Assembly (NCBI RefSeq): GCF_000150275.1
Contig: NW_002060955.1
Location: 1,700,537-1,764,536, forward strand
Direction of reading: 5' to 3'
DNA length: 64,000 nt
Source of the DNA: Trichoplax adhaerens
Lineage: Eukaryota; Placozoa; Uniplacotomia; Trichoplacea; Trichoplacidae
The notes under the pieces were generated by a model that saw only the letters and a list, made by a program, of their open reading frames with translations, searched no databases and was not told where the DNA came from. Positions 11,681 to 23,900 of this stretch are shown here, one piece after another. Made by a program: the position numbers and the translations under genes. Position 1 is the first letter of the stretch. Each line of letters begins with the position of its first letter.

Positions 11681-12307
11681 CATCCATAGATTGCTGCCTA
11701 CAGCTTCAATCAATCTTCTATTTGTATCCTTTGAGATGGACAGCGAGCGCTTTCCAAATTGCACACTCGCATTCGTCATGATTGTCAATGCTTGTATCGA
11801 CTATTTTACTTTCAAAAGACATCATTACTTATCGTAGGGGCTGAAATCATTTAAAGGTTATTTACATTATTGTCGGTATGGTCATATTCTATCTTTCTGT
11901 ATGAAATATTTGGGTTGTAGTTATTGGATAGTCTAGTATATCAAGGACTGAGATGCCTGTAGACTAACAACCAAGTCTACTAGCTATATTCAATTAAAGC
12001 AAGCATACTACTAGGTATTACTGTTCTTTACATATTACCCAATGAACAAGTAAAATTGCTATCGTGCTCATTCCTTGCTAATATTCATCTTCTTATCAAC
12101 AAGGAGCTCGGTCATAGCTTATGATAGTTTAATCGCTACTAATCAGATTCTACCTTGAGTAGTATACCTAGAATAATTCTATTCAATGAATGCGAGTAGC
12201 AACTCGAGATTACTCATCTTCATCGATTCAAAATTACCGGATGAAGGACCATTAGTATCGTTACTCATTGCTTGCTCATATCCCTATAATGAACAAGTAG
12301 GAGCTTT
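11681..12307. other. Gene-free DNA with diverged repeat units
   Basis: No supportable gene. From about 12110 there are diverged forms of the 85-bp unit of the next feature (TAGTTTAATCGCTACT, then TTCTACCTTGAGTAGTATAC). Confidence 0.4.
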
Positions 12308-12645
12308 ACTCATGATATTTAAATCACTACTGTACAACGCTATTTGGGCATGATCGGGTTCTACCTGAATAGTATACTTACTTTATTTTACTCATGATAT
12401 TTAAATCACTACTGTACAGTGCAACGCTATTTCGATATGATCCAATTCTACCTGAATAGTATACTTACTGTATTTTACTCATGATATTTAAATCACTACT
12501 GTACATGCAACGCTATTTCGGCATGATCCGATTCTACCTGAATAGTATGTTTACTCTATTTTACTAATAATATTTAAATCACCACTATACCACGTTATTT
12601 CGGCATGATTGGATTCCACTGAATAGTATATTTACTCTCTTCTAC
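12308..12645. repeat. ~85 bp tandem repeat, four close copies
   Basis: Copies start at 12308, 12390, 12477 and 12563 (spacings 82, 87, 86). Each contains ATATTTAAATCACTACTGTA, then ACGCTATTT, GGCATGAT and CTGAATAGTATA. More diverged relatives occur upstream at about 12120 and downstream at about 12690-12910. Confidence 0.85.
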
Positions 12646-13740
12646 CAAATGTAACTCGTAACTATCATTATCTAATAGTAGCTTATTTAATGGTCATTAC
12701 TAATGACATTGAAATCACTGCAAGGTCATTTACTTTAGACAAGATCAGATTGTACCTTGGTAGTATACGAATGAATGCAAAGGAGCAACTACTTTAGGTA
12801 CCACATTACTGTATTTACATATTGCTCAATGAGGCACCATTTGCTCTGCTACCATTCAATTCTTGCTGGTTCTTTCTATTATCCAATAAGAGTTTGGTGA
12901 TAGCAATTGGCAAATGATATTGAAAGCATCATCCTGGCAGACCGGATAATAAACTGTTCTAGAGTGTCGCTATCTGGGATCACTCCGCTTTGCTATAAGA
13001 CAGGTATCACCTTGAAAGCGGAGTATTTTAGCGCATTGACTTGCTGTCGTAATATCGCCTGTCCTGTAAACTACTGCTTGTTACCTTGTAGGGTACGCGC
13101 CATAGAACGTGGGGAATCCTCGATATCGTACAATACTATTTACGGCGATCAAATGCTACAAATGTTCACGTGGATTAGGATGTGGTATTAAAGTTATGTT
13201 CGTACTAGGGCTGATTTATTGTCACAGTTCTAATGTCTGGTTAACGTGTATATGATATCGCGCTTGGCTTGGGCTTCTAAATAAAGTAGACTAAAGGATA
13301 GTAAAGCTCAAAATCTCAGATTCTTGATCTCGTTCCACTTGCAACCAGTTCTCGATACTAATACCTACCCATATGACCTATAAGCAAAATGGAATATTTG
13401 CATCTCTGCAACTTGAGCAATGAAAGTGTAGTAAAACCGCCAAAGTGTATCCATCATGTACCGTACAGATATCCATTGCAAACTATTCTAGTCTGAAAAT
13501 GGAGCACAACAAGGACATCGGTACAGCAGATCCACATTGGCTATAGAGAATTGTAATCCAATTATACGAGCATACGCGTCTTTAATTTTTGAATGACAGT
13601 ATATATCTATACAACATTGATTCATTATCATTATTATTGAGCACCATTAGTGGGCTAGCCCATTTTTATCCCGTCAGTTTTCTCGATTGAAAATATCCAA
13701 CCCATGCCAGGCAGTTTGCAGTCTATCGGCCACCTGCTGC
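12646..13740. other. Unannotated DNA; one isolated open frame
   Basis: A 94-codon open frame lies at 12907-13191 on +, but it starts inside a diverged copy of the upstream repeat, shows no family motif and has no splice context. I do not call it a gene. Otherwise I see nothing. Confidence 0.4.
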
Positions 13741-13747
13741 TAATAAT

Positions 13748-14000
13748 ATCATCGAGCAGTACAGGCTAGTTCAGAAAGAAAAGATGAACAAGAAATTGTC
13801 TCCAAATTGTCAGCCCAGCATGCTGCTCGCTACACAATCATCGGTTGCTACGTACACCATGATGTTGACTCAAATCGAGCAGTATAGTACAGGCTAGTTC
13901 AGAAAGAAAAGATGAGCAAGAAATTGTCTCTAAATTGTCAGCCAGCTTGCTACCCGCTACGCAATCATCGGTTGCCTCGATACGCCATGATGTTTTCCCA
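13748..14000. repeat. ~126 bp direct repeat, two copies
   Basis: Two copies starting near 13752 and 13878 share TCGAGCAGTA, ACAGGCTAGTTCAGAAAGAA, AAGATGAACAAGAAATTGTC, then TCATCGGTTGC and CCATGATGTT. Confidence 0.8.
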
Positions 14001-16600
14001 AATAGCAACTTGTGTGTCAGGACTTCAGTACTTTCTATGCGCTATACACTGTACAGAGAATGGCTGCGTACTGTAGAATTTGCCCTTTAGCACCTGTTGT
14101 GGATTTTGCATGGAGTTTCTTTACAGTACATTGTACTGGGTCCTCCAGGCAGGTACTGTACTCTCGGACAAGAAATTGCCTGAGGGGATTTTCTGAAAGG
14201 AGATCAGAATGAACAAGCAAGGGGGAAAAAATGGCCGCAAAATAACCAGGTTAACACCTAGCGCCCTTCTAACTGCAGGGCTAGCAAAACTAGTTCAAAA
14301 ATTGGAAGAAATGAAGTGGATCGTAATGATGATGATGGGAGTGGAATGCCACGCCAAACGGTAGTCCAGCATCAACAGATACAGTAGGCAGAACCATGAC
14401 TGAGCATTGCATGCCTTGATTCTTAGCAGATACTGTATAGTGTATATCCTTGTTAATACATGGATAATCTCAATATCCCACTAAAGTAGAACAACAATCA
14501 CTTACTGATGTCTTTAGCATGGTCTAGTAGTCAAGTAGACTCAAGACGCCACTGATAGTCGAAAGTAGTGACTGAGGTAGTAATCACGGAAGGATTCAGC
14601 TGTCAGCACTATATAAACAACGGCTGCGAGAAGACGATTAATTCGATTATGTCATGGATCATATTCCAATGTTCATTTCTTCTTTTTACTCGCATCTGAC
14701 AGCGCCTTGGAAGAGCGTCGACGAAAACAGCTTACGGTTTGCTATACAGTCGACTATTTTCTGACACATGCTGTTCAAGACGAGTTGAAAGCTCTAGCCA
14801 ATCGATCCCTAAACTATCAACAATATACGAACAAGGCGCAATATTGCTAGGATCAATCAGAATGTTTTTCAATCTTTTGACACAGCCTTTTTTTACTTCA
14901 AAGTTGCATTTTAATATGGGGTTCAATGTCCAACATGGACCACTACAAAACAATCAAATCAGACCAAACTATCCTTTTATCCAACATTTTATTGCCATTG
15001 ATATCAAAATTACACTACATAGAAAATGATACAGTAATGTTTTGCATACAAGTAGTAAAACCAAGAGTGTGAGCAGTACCTAATTCCATTCTAATTATCA
15101 ACATCAGGCAAAGGACGACCATTCCAACAGGATAGCTATTTGCACTTTGTGTCGTCCTTGTGCCAGTTACAATACAAAGAAACAGTATCAATTTATTGTA
15201 CATTCATGTTGAGGTAACATTCAATAGCTATTCGTTTATCTCATGGATATGAATACGCATTGAAACATTCTTTTCCATGAGTACTTGCTATACCGTGTAG
15301 AATTAAAATTGGCATGCTTGTAGCCTTTATTAGAAAGGAGAAAAAATTCCATGTCGTGGACATCCACTATCGTTGTAGCGCACAATCATCAACTATTCTA
15401 GCTTCGAGGACAAACAAGACGATCTATTCAATCTATCGCCTTTTACGTACTATCTTTGCAATAGAATTGACAATATTCTCCATTGCAAGCCGGCAAGGAG
15501 TTGTTACAACAAATTAGAATAGTATAAATAAAATGCCAATGTCATTACAAAGTATGATACAGTGTAGGAATAAAAGTACAACTTGGGTAGGCGCTTTACA
15601 GCTCATCCATAACATGAATTCAATTGGACAAGCACCTTGCTGTCCATCAACATTGCAATGAAAATAGAAAAATGAAACAGGAATTCAACAGTCTAATTGG
15701 AAATAGCCTACCATTACAATTGAATAGACTGTATATACAGGACCGACAAGACCGCCAAGTGATGGCGCATTAATACTTTATAACGGTTAATACACATTAA
15801 TTCCGTTAGAATGCAAATTGAATCTTAGTCAATAAGACAGTTTTGAAATTAATTATCAGTCGATAGCGGAAAGTATTGATTGAACAAGATCAAGCGTCGT
15901 TGTAATACATTACTGTAACAGTTATGGGCAGAATTGAATGGGATGATTGTAATTTTGGACTATCAGATAGTCGCTATCATCATCACAGAAAATTAGATGA
16001 TAGATTATTACGAATAACAATGCAACGTTCCACGGCGAGTCAACATGAATTCAAATCTCACTGTGATGATGCATGACCATGGTGTAGGCCTAATTTGGCA
16101 CTAATTTTGGAACACTTTCATTTGTAGTTCCATTGGTGGTAGTAACATGGACATGATAGATTCATTTCTACCGTACGCGTATCACCAACTTGAATAAAGT
16201 AGTACTATTTCTATTTTATGACAAGAAAAAAGCAAAAGGACAAATACTGGAAACTTGTTTAGGCTAACATTTAGATCAGAGTATAAAAGAGTTCATCTAT
16301 ATATATTAAATATATCGATTTGTTGACAATATAGGGTATCATTTTGAAGTTGTCTGTTGATTTACAATTGGATGATTGTTCTTCAAACTGTTGTAAAACA
16401 TGAATCCAACTAGACATACTTGCATGTGTTGTGTTGAATGTGATCATCATGTAGAATGACAACGATTGATCACTGGCATTTGCATGTTGACCAACATGGG
16501 GTAAAAATCCTACTGGTATCACTAGTGCAGTCCATCGATCACTTACTGGTCATGCCTAGGTATGGAGTCTACCATCGATTGATTTCATGACAACATTGAA
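14001..16600. other. Gene-free stretch between repeats and GST
   Basis: Several short open frames on both strands overlap one another and show no conserved motifs, so I call none of them. No RNA gene or long repeat recognised. Confidence 0.4.
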
Positions 16601-17215
16601 TTAAAATCGGGTTTTAGGCTTACTTTGCTCCCATTTGGCAATATTGGGCAAGCTGGAGACTTTATGATAAAGATCACGTAGTTTAGGATGACTACACCTT
16701 AAATAGCGTTTACATAGATTGATCATACGATAAAATGCTAAATCGGCATAAGTTAGTTGGTCACCAAGTAAGAAATCTCCACCATCTCGAATATAGAATC
16801 GTTCTAAACGATCTAAGAAATCGGGCATAATACAATCGCGAAATTCACACTCCAAGCGTGTTTTCTTTTCTTCATTGCGCTCAAAGAAAGCAATCCGGTA
16901 AAATTTTTCAAGAATATCATTGCAAAAGGCGTCGGCTAACATATCCGCTTTGGCTTGCTCTAAACTATCTTTACCGGCTAATCCAGCCATTCTAGCGACA
17001 TAGCGTACAATGGCAGAACTTTGGGCAATTTGGACACCATCGACTTCCAGTATGGGTACTTGGCCGAATAAGAAATCATTTTGTTCTTTGATGCGTGGCC
17101 AATCTTCTTTCTCAAATCGCACATCTTCAAATTCAATCTCGCCGTGGGCTAAAATAAGCCTGATTAATTCAGCGCGTAATTCAACATTAAAATAAATCAA
17201 TCTTATATGTGTCAT
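16601..17215 (-). CDS. Sigma-class glutathione S-transferase (prostaglandin D synthase type)
   Basis: Cytosolic enzyme that joins glutathione to electrophiles or uses it for isomerisation; haematopoietic prostaglandin D synthase is the best-known animal member. The frame is a single exon of 204 codons, the usual size of the class (about 200). The N-terminal thioredoxin-like domain has LIYFNVELRAELIRLILA with the catalytic Tyr at residue 8, QVPILEVDG and the glutathione-binding QSSAIVRYVA. The C-terminal helical domain includes LLGDQLTYADLAFYRMI, with the conserved D of the folding N-cap region. I chose MTHIRL at 17215 because it places Tyr8 where the family has it. The frame stays open to an ATG at 17299, which would add a 28-residue hydrophobic leader; see rejected items. 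The gene stands alone, flanked by gene-poor repeats. The substrate cannot be read from the sequence. Confidence 0.92.
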   Translation of the reverse strand: MTHIRLIYFNVELRAELIRLILAHGEIEFEDVRFEKEDWPRIKEQNDFLFGQVPILEVDGVQIAQSSAIVRYVARMAGLAGKDSLEQAKADMLADAFCNDILEKFYRIAFFERNEEKKTRLECEFRDCIMPDFLDRLERFYIRDGGDFLLGDQLTYADLAFYRMINLCKRYLRCSHPKLRDLYHKVSSLPNIAKWEQSKPKTRF

Positions 17216-17956
17216 TTTATGCTTGGATTCGGTGTTGATCAACGTTGATGTTGCTGCACATAGACTTGTAGCAATGATAAAATGTTGAAAAAAAAGCAAT
17301 CTACTATCAACAATACGCCCAACAGCGTTGACTTTGGACAGTAATAGTGTAGGACTGGGTTGGATTTCCTGAATCGCACACGACCAGTACTACGACTACT
17401 ACTACTATCAATTATAGATACTAATAATGACTAGAGCTATTGTCGATAATGACTCTGATGATGGATCGGTTTTGCCTTTCCTTCCCTTGAAGAATGATAT
17501 CCAATTGGATTCTACTCTCGTCAATATTGCTTGTGAAGGCAAGACTAGGATCGTTGTGTGGAAAATTCTTTCTTGGCAGTGGCGATGAAACACTAGCGTA
17601 TGCTATTGGTTTGACTATGCGATTGATGATGACTTGCTTGGCAACAAGGCGAAAAAAAAAAGGGCACAATTCCACCCAAGATCAAGTTCAGTGTCAATGA
17701 TAGACAAGTGAGCTAAAAGAAAGACAAGTTGAACCTTGGTAATTTTGCTGTCAATCGGTTGAATTTTACACCAGTTAACTGACTACAAGAGAAAGATTGG
17801 AATGGCACCGAGCGTAATTGCTGACTAATATCCGCCTCGCCATTTTCTACCTGGTGTAGACGATGAACGTTCGTTAGTACTGATGACGTTAGGCGATGGG
17901 TTGGCCCAATATATAAGGTATTGTATGATTTTGGATGGGGCCACTTTTCACCCCGA
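17216..17956. other. GST upstream region
   Basis: No gene that I can support; the short frames on both strands look like chance. The GST promoter is presumably here but no TATA box stands out. Confidence 0.35.
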
Positions 17957-18790
17957 TAGTACAGTACATTGTACTCAAGGCAAGGCAAGTCATCCCGTCC
18001 ACTTGGGTTCAGTATAATAGGATCAGAGGCAGGTTGTTTGTATACTCAGTATGGACTGGATGGTACTGTATGGGACGGTACGGTGGAGCGACGAAAGCAA
18101 CAGAATCGCCTTAAAACAATGCGACTGGATAGGACGTACTGTAGACTGTACACTGTAGAGTACAGTACATTGTACCCAGCTCAAAGCAAGTCATTCTGTA
18201 GGCTTTGGTTCAGTACTGTTGGTTTGAGGCAGCTTGCTTGTACTGTATACTCAGTATGGACAGGATGGTACTGTATGGGACGGTACGATGGAGTGACGAA
18301 GGCAACAGAATACTGTAGCATTAAAACAATGCGACTGGACAGGACGTACAGTACAGTACTGTAGACTGTACACTGTAGAGTACAGTACATTGTACCCAGC
18401 TCAAAGCAAGTCATTCTGTAGGCTTTGGTTCAGTGCTGTTTGGTATGAGGCAGCTTGCTTGTATACTCAGTATAGACTGGATGGTACTGTATGGGACGGT
18501 ATATTGGAGCGACGAAGGCAAAAGAAAAGCGTTCAAACAATGCGGACTGGACAGGCCGTACTGTAGACTGTACACTGTGGAGTACAGTACATTGTACCCA
18601 GCTCAATGCAAGTCATCCTGTAGGCATTGGTCCAGTACTGTTGGGTATGAGGCAGCTTACTTCTATTCTCTGTATGGACTGGATGGTACTGTATGGGATG
18701 GTAGCGTAGAGCGACGAAGGCATCAAAACAACACTACAGTACAGTACACTGATCCTGGTGGTTACAGTGTACAATACCTACTGTACAGTA
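17957..18790. repeat. ~210 bp tandem repeat, four copies, GTAC-palindrome rich
   Basis: Copies begin near 17957, 18157, 18380 and 18580. Each contains AGTACAGTACATTGTAC, a GCAAGTCAT segment, GAGGCAGCTTGCTTGTA, ACTCAGTATGGACTGGATGG, TACTGTATGGGACGGTA and GAGCGACGAAGGCA. The unit is dense in self-complementary GTAC steps. Apparent long open frames here (for example 17969-18364 and 18433-18828) are repeat read-through. Confidence 0.9.
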
Positions 18791-19440
18791 CGGACTGTAA
18801 GTCTGGTATTGTACGAAGTGCTGCGTAATGCTTATGCAGGGAGTCCGGGAACGGATCATTTTTGCAACGTCATTCAACGTCATGATTACAGCACAAACAG
18901 TCGATAGCACTCATTCACTCGACCAGGTGTTTCACGGATGCACACTTCAGTCTCGTACTGGACGTCGTTCCGTCTGTCCTGTCCAGTACGAGATTTTCGA
19001 CAGTAACATCATCCATGGATGAATGAATGACTTGCCATAACGTCATTCTACCCATTGATAGCTAGTACAGTACAGTACAGTACTGTCCGTTAGAAGTAGA
19101 GTCTTGCGTCTTCTATGTACCTACAGTACCGTCCTTGACACAACTTTCATCAAGCTCATCCGGACCGAGACCGGGACGGGACCCTGATGGGACATACAGT
19201 ACCGTACTGTACTCTGTATCCTTCTGACTAGAAAACCCTTTCCTCTTAATTACAGTAAATCAATAAAATCAATCAATCAATCAATCCAAAATCAAAATAG
19301 TCTCTGCCAATCATATTTCCTACTGCACTCGTACACTACAATAAATTTATCAATTCAATGCTCGACTACGGTAGGATGGTGTTTCATTTAGACTGGATCG
19401 GAAGAGTGAACGGTTGACCAGTCCACCTCAGTAAACCAGC
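18791..19440. other. GTAC-rich flank and short simple repeat
   Basis: Contains AGTACAGTACAGTACAGTACT near 19064-19084, further GTAC clusters around 19120-19210, and an AATC tetranucleotide run at about 19258-19286. No gene. Confidence 0.5.
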
Positions 19441-19918
19441 AAAATAGTCAGCATCTCCATCGATGACAATCACTGGCCAATCAGTCAGCATGCTGTATTG
19501 TACTGTACAAGTGTACAGTGTAATAAGGCAGCCCAATAACGCTTCTACACTACCAGTATACCATGTTCAGCATTTCCTTCCACAGCTGCCGCTCATCTAC
19601 ATGTTTTCAACTCTTCCACCAATAGTATCCGATCATGCTTCCACTGTTGATGGACCTTTCGCTGCCATTGCAGTCATGACACCCACTATCCATCGATGAC
19701 AACCACTGGCCTCTCTTTCATCCAGTGTTGGAGTAGCTACAGACTATGGCCAATTTGTCAGCATGCTGTACAGTGTAATAAGGCAACCCAATAACGCTTC
19801 TACACTACCAGTATAGCATGTACAGCATTTCCTTCCATAGCTGCCGCTCATCTACATGTTTTCTTCTCTTCCACCAATAGTATCCGATCATGCTTCCACT
19901 GTTGATGGACCTTTCGCT
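19440..19918. repeat. ~255 bp direct repeat, second copy cut by assembly gap
   Basis: The segments from about 19455 and about 19695 share GTCAGCATGCTGTA, GTGTAATAAGGCA, CCCAATAACGCTTCTACACT, CATTTCCTTCCA, CTGCCGCTCATCTACATG and TTCCACTGTTGATGGACC. The second copy stops at the N run. Confidence 0.85.
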
Positions 19919-19968
19919 NNNNNNNNNNNNNNNNNNNNNNNNNNNNNNNNNNNNNNNNNNNNNNNNNN
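19919..19968. other. Assembly gap, 50 N
   Basis: Exactly 50 undetermined bases, inside a tandem repeat; probably a placeholder, so the true length is unknown. Frames spanning it are meaningless. Confidence 0.98.
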
Positions 19969-20965
19969 ATTATTGAGTACCAAGTGTACCCAGTACAGTC
20001 CCGCTGCCAGACCGGTAAGGGCGTGGCGAGCTCCAGGTCGGGTAACCTTAGCAACAACACTCACTTCTGCCGCATTCATGGATGCAAGGTATCGATCACC
20101 ATCGCAAGCATCCAGTTCTAAGCATAGGCATTACTTTCCAACGAGAATGAACCAGTCATTTAGTGTAAAATGATTGAAACTTACTACTATGATGTGTGAT
20201 TGTATATGAGATCGGTAGACGTTATCCCTTTGACTGATATAAGCAAGTTGTCAAGCCTTTCAGATACGATACGGTAGCCCAAGTTGATTAATTATTCGAT
20301 GGACGATCAGTATCAAGCAGTTTGTTCATATGATGACCGTAAGTGATTATCGTTCAACATCAACGCCAAACGATATTGCCTAGGGCTATTTTTACAAGCC
20401 ATGGATAATGACAGTGGATTACACAACTATCCTAGTCTACACTTCTCTACGGTATAGAATAAACGCATACAGTATTAAAGACGACGTTATTTCTATACTA
20501 CTCCACAACTTACTCGACGTCCATTCTCAAATCCTACCCTTTGCTGATTTTCCATAACTTACCTTTAAAAGACTGAGTAGAGAGTGTCAATAGGCGCAAT
20601 TTGGCCAGAATTAATTTCTCCTCCAATAAAATAAATAAAATAGTCCATTATTGCAATAGACGCTCTCCAACGCGTACAAGAAGATCATTATCACTAGGCA
20701 TCATCATTGCGCCAACTTGTTTATCCAATCATTGCATTAGCTGGACACAAGGCTAAGCCTCGTCAATTTGACAACAAAATAATCATAACCATTCAATCCA
20801 CCTTTGCTAGAATGACTGTTGACTAGCACACAGTGATGTCATAAAATAGCGATACAATCCATAATAAGTGTATTGACCAACTTAGCAATTCATCCCATTA
20901 AAAAGTCCATCGTAAACAAGTCAATGGACATACTAGTATACGCGTAATTTTCCCATAGCATATAC
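19969..20965. other. Upstream region of the coiled-coil gene
   Basis: No gene or repeat recognised. It must hold the promoter and 5' UTR of the next gene, but no specific element can be named. Confidence 0.35.
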
Positions 20966-23900
20966 ATGCAAATTGATTTTCAGCAAAAACAACTATTCCT
21001 ATCCACTCAAAAGATGAATGGTGACGATGACACTACAGTCGATCTGCAATCATCCACTAAACTTGGTTATCAACAGCAGCAAGAATGGGATAAATTATTC
21101 ATCTTAAAACATTCTATTGCAGCTAAAGAAGAAAAACTTCGTCTATTAACCGATGAGCTAGCAAGATCCAATCGCCAACGAGATGCTTGGAAATCCAAAG
21201 TCGAGCAAATTACGGACGAGAAAGTTCAATTGCATGGTGAAATGATCCAATTTTCTACTTATCAACATAAAATACTATCACCTATTGCTGACTTGATTCA
21301 ACAAATAGAAGCTGCATTGTATTTAACCAATGAACCTGCTGCAACATCGGATAACCATCAAGACAATATTTACGCTCTACCCCGCCGATTAGAAACTTGC
21401 TATCATGCTTTAAAAGTGCGACTTTATCAACCAATGCATGACATCAATCAAACAAATCAGACATACATAGGAGATTATCGCTATAACACAAATAGTCATC
21501 ATGACTATACTGTATCCGCTGCTGTAATTAGTCAGAAAAAGACCTTAATGCATAAAGCGGTACAAACAATTCAGGAGCAAAATACAAGTGCCAGTCCATT
21601 TCTTACAAGACCCAATATGAAACAGACTCTCGTGACTAAAGCAACCACCGATAGATATGATAGCCCCAATGACATTCGAGATAGCGATAGGATAACACAG
21701 ACAACAGCACACAATCACAATTTAATTGAAAATGATCCAAATACAATCAATCAAACCAATACCAAAGCAGATAATATTACTTTAAATGCTCATTACTCTG
21801 CTATATCTAGTCACAGCTCCAGTAATATTCAGGATATAAAAATGAATAACATGGACGAATTGAAAAAGCAATTGCAAGAAAAAATAGAACAAATCAATTA
21901 CCTAGAGCAACATAGCCATCAACAAGACCAAAAATTAAACACTTGCAAAGTATTACAAGGTACGATGGGCGTTGAAATAGCAAAATATACCACAGATATT
22001 GCTAAATTACAACGGCAAGTTCAAGATCTTCAATCTCAATTAATCGTTAAAACGAATAAGATTACTTCGCTGCAACAACAGCAACAACTACTAGAGGAAT
22101 GTCGTCAAGAAATACAAACATTACTAGCAGAAAGAAATAATTTATTCAAGATGGTCGGTAAATTACAAGATTCCCTTGGAATAAATCCATTACATCATTT
22201 TGATCATGCCACGATAACTCAACAGTATAAATCTTGGGCTACTCAGCCTTTACAAACTGGTCAAAAGTATCAGAAAAATAAAACAATCATTGATAATAGT
22301 ATAAAAACAAGTGGTCATCAACCACACCAAAATCAACAAGCCAAGCAAACGTCTGATTTAAGTGTCGTTATGGAACGATTTAAAGGTTCTTACTATCTTT
22401 ATTACAACATGATTGAAACTTGTACTATATTTTGTTGATAGTACTTGTTTAGAAGTGAGATACTTCACTGTACTTCGAATTTATCTACCGCTACACTCTA
22501 ACAAACAAGGAACTTGCCACTATGATAAAGTAAATCCATTTCAATTTCTTTTATTAGCGTATCAGAAAGACTTGGATGTAGCTCATCGAGATTTGATATC
22601 CAAAGGACAAACGCATAATGATAGTAAGAGACGGACATTTGCAATGAAATGAAATTTTCAGTTCACACCTTCACACTATCTTAGCTAAAATATAGTTCAA
22701 TAGCTAAATCAGGCGAAATAGACTGTCCTGTAGATTCGTTTTTAATCATACTTGTCGACGCCTGTAGCATCGCAAGTTTTTATGTTAAAAATTTTTCTCC
22801 GTCTTAGTATGCAAAGCAGCCTTCAAAATGCAGAAACAAATTACAAATATGCGCAAGGAAATTGACACATTATTAACAAGGTGATGATAACCGTTTCAAT
22901 AATATACTTGACCAAGTCACAATACCTCAAAATATATTTCCGATGTTAAAATGTAGATCCTTTTATATCTTATTATGAGAACATCACAATAGTTTAGAAC
23001 ATCTGAAATGACTTTTAAATTGATATTTTATTGATAATTACAGATTAGATTGGTTAGCTGAAGAGCGTGAAACATTGTTAAAGGTTCGATTTTTATCGTG
23101 CTATTGATGATAGATCGTTAGGAATAAAGACTACTATACTATACTTATAAATTATATCCTATAGAACCGTATCTGGATGAATTTTTGTCCAATTTAACAT
23201 CCAATATTACCTGTACTTATTTCTTTTTGCTCATAACTTGTTTAATGAGAATTTTTTAGTCTATATGCTTATAATTCCATTCATTACCTTAAGAAACTTA
23301 TAGAATAATTTTATCTTCCCTAATTGCACAAAATGTGTGTATTAGTGAGGTGTTAACGGTCATTAATAGGATAATATTATCCAGTATTTCTTCCTATACT
23401 TATAACGTATGTACTATTACTATGTAGCAATGTTATTTTTATTAATTATACCCTAAGCGGTACCTTTACGAATGGCTTTAATCACCATCTATTATGCATA
23501 TGGAAATAGTTTAAAGTTATTTTGGTTCATGCCTATTAATAACAGGATAAAAAAAGTAGTCAACGACTGGCAAAAGACTTGACCGAGCGTCTAAAACATT
23601 CCAAAGCCTCCAATGAGAATTTACAGGCTGAAATTTTATTGCTGAGGGGAGAAATTGGTTTTAAAGATCAATTAATAGATCATCTACGTATGTCCGTTGA
23701 ACAAGTAAGATTATGCTTATATCACTTATGCAAACACGATTATCTTTCTATCCTCTAAAGCAAAGCATAGTAAAGTATGTAGAAGAAGGAAGGAGATTGA
23801 ATAGAATATAATTATATTGAGATTTCATTATTCGCTTAGGCTAAAATAAATCAAGCTGCAATTGTTACCTTGGCAGAAAAACGAATTGAAGAGATGAATC

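Noticed and set aside
12907-13191. 94-codon Cys-containing frame
   Set aside because: Begins within a diverged repeat unit; the Cys spacing fits no known domain.
17216-17299. Upstream ATG adding a 28-residue hydrophobic leader to the GST
   Set aside because: It looks like a signal peptide, but sigma GSTs are cytosolic and the downstream Met places the catalytic Tyr at residue 8 exactly. The leader is more likely 5' UTR.
17969-18828. Two 131-codon open frames and their antisense partners
   Set aside because: They are read-through of a tandem repeat; periodic copies, no domain, no splice signals.
19848-20173. Open frames spanning the N run
   Set aside because: The gap length is arbitrary, so the frame across it has no meaning.
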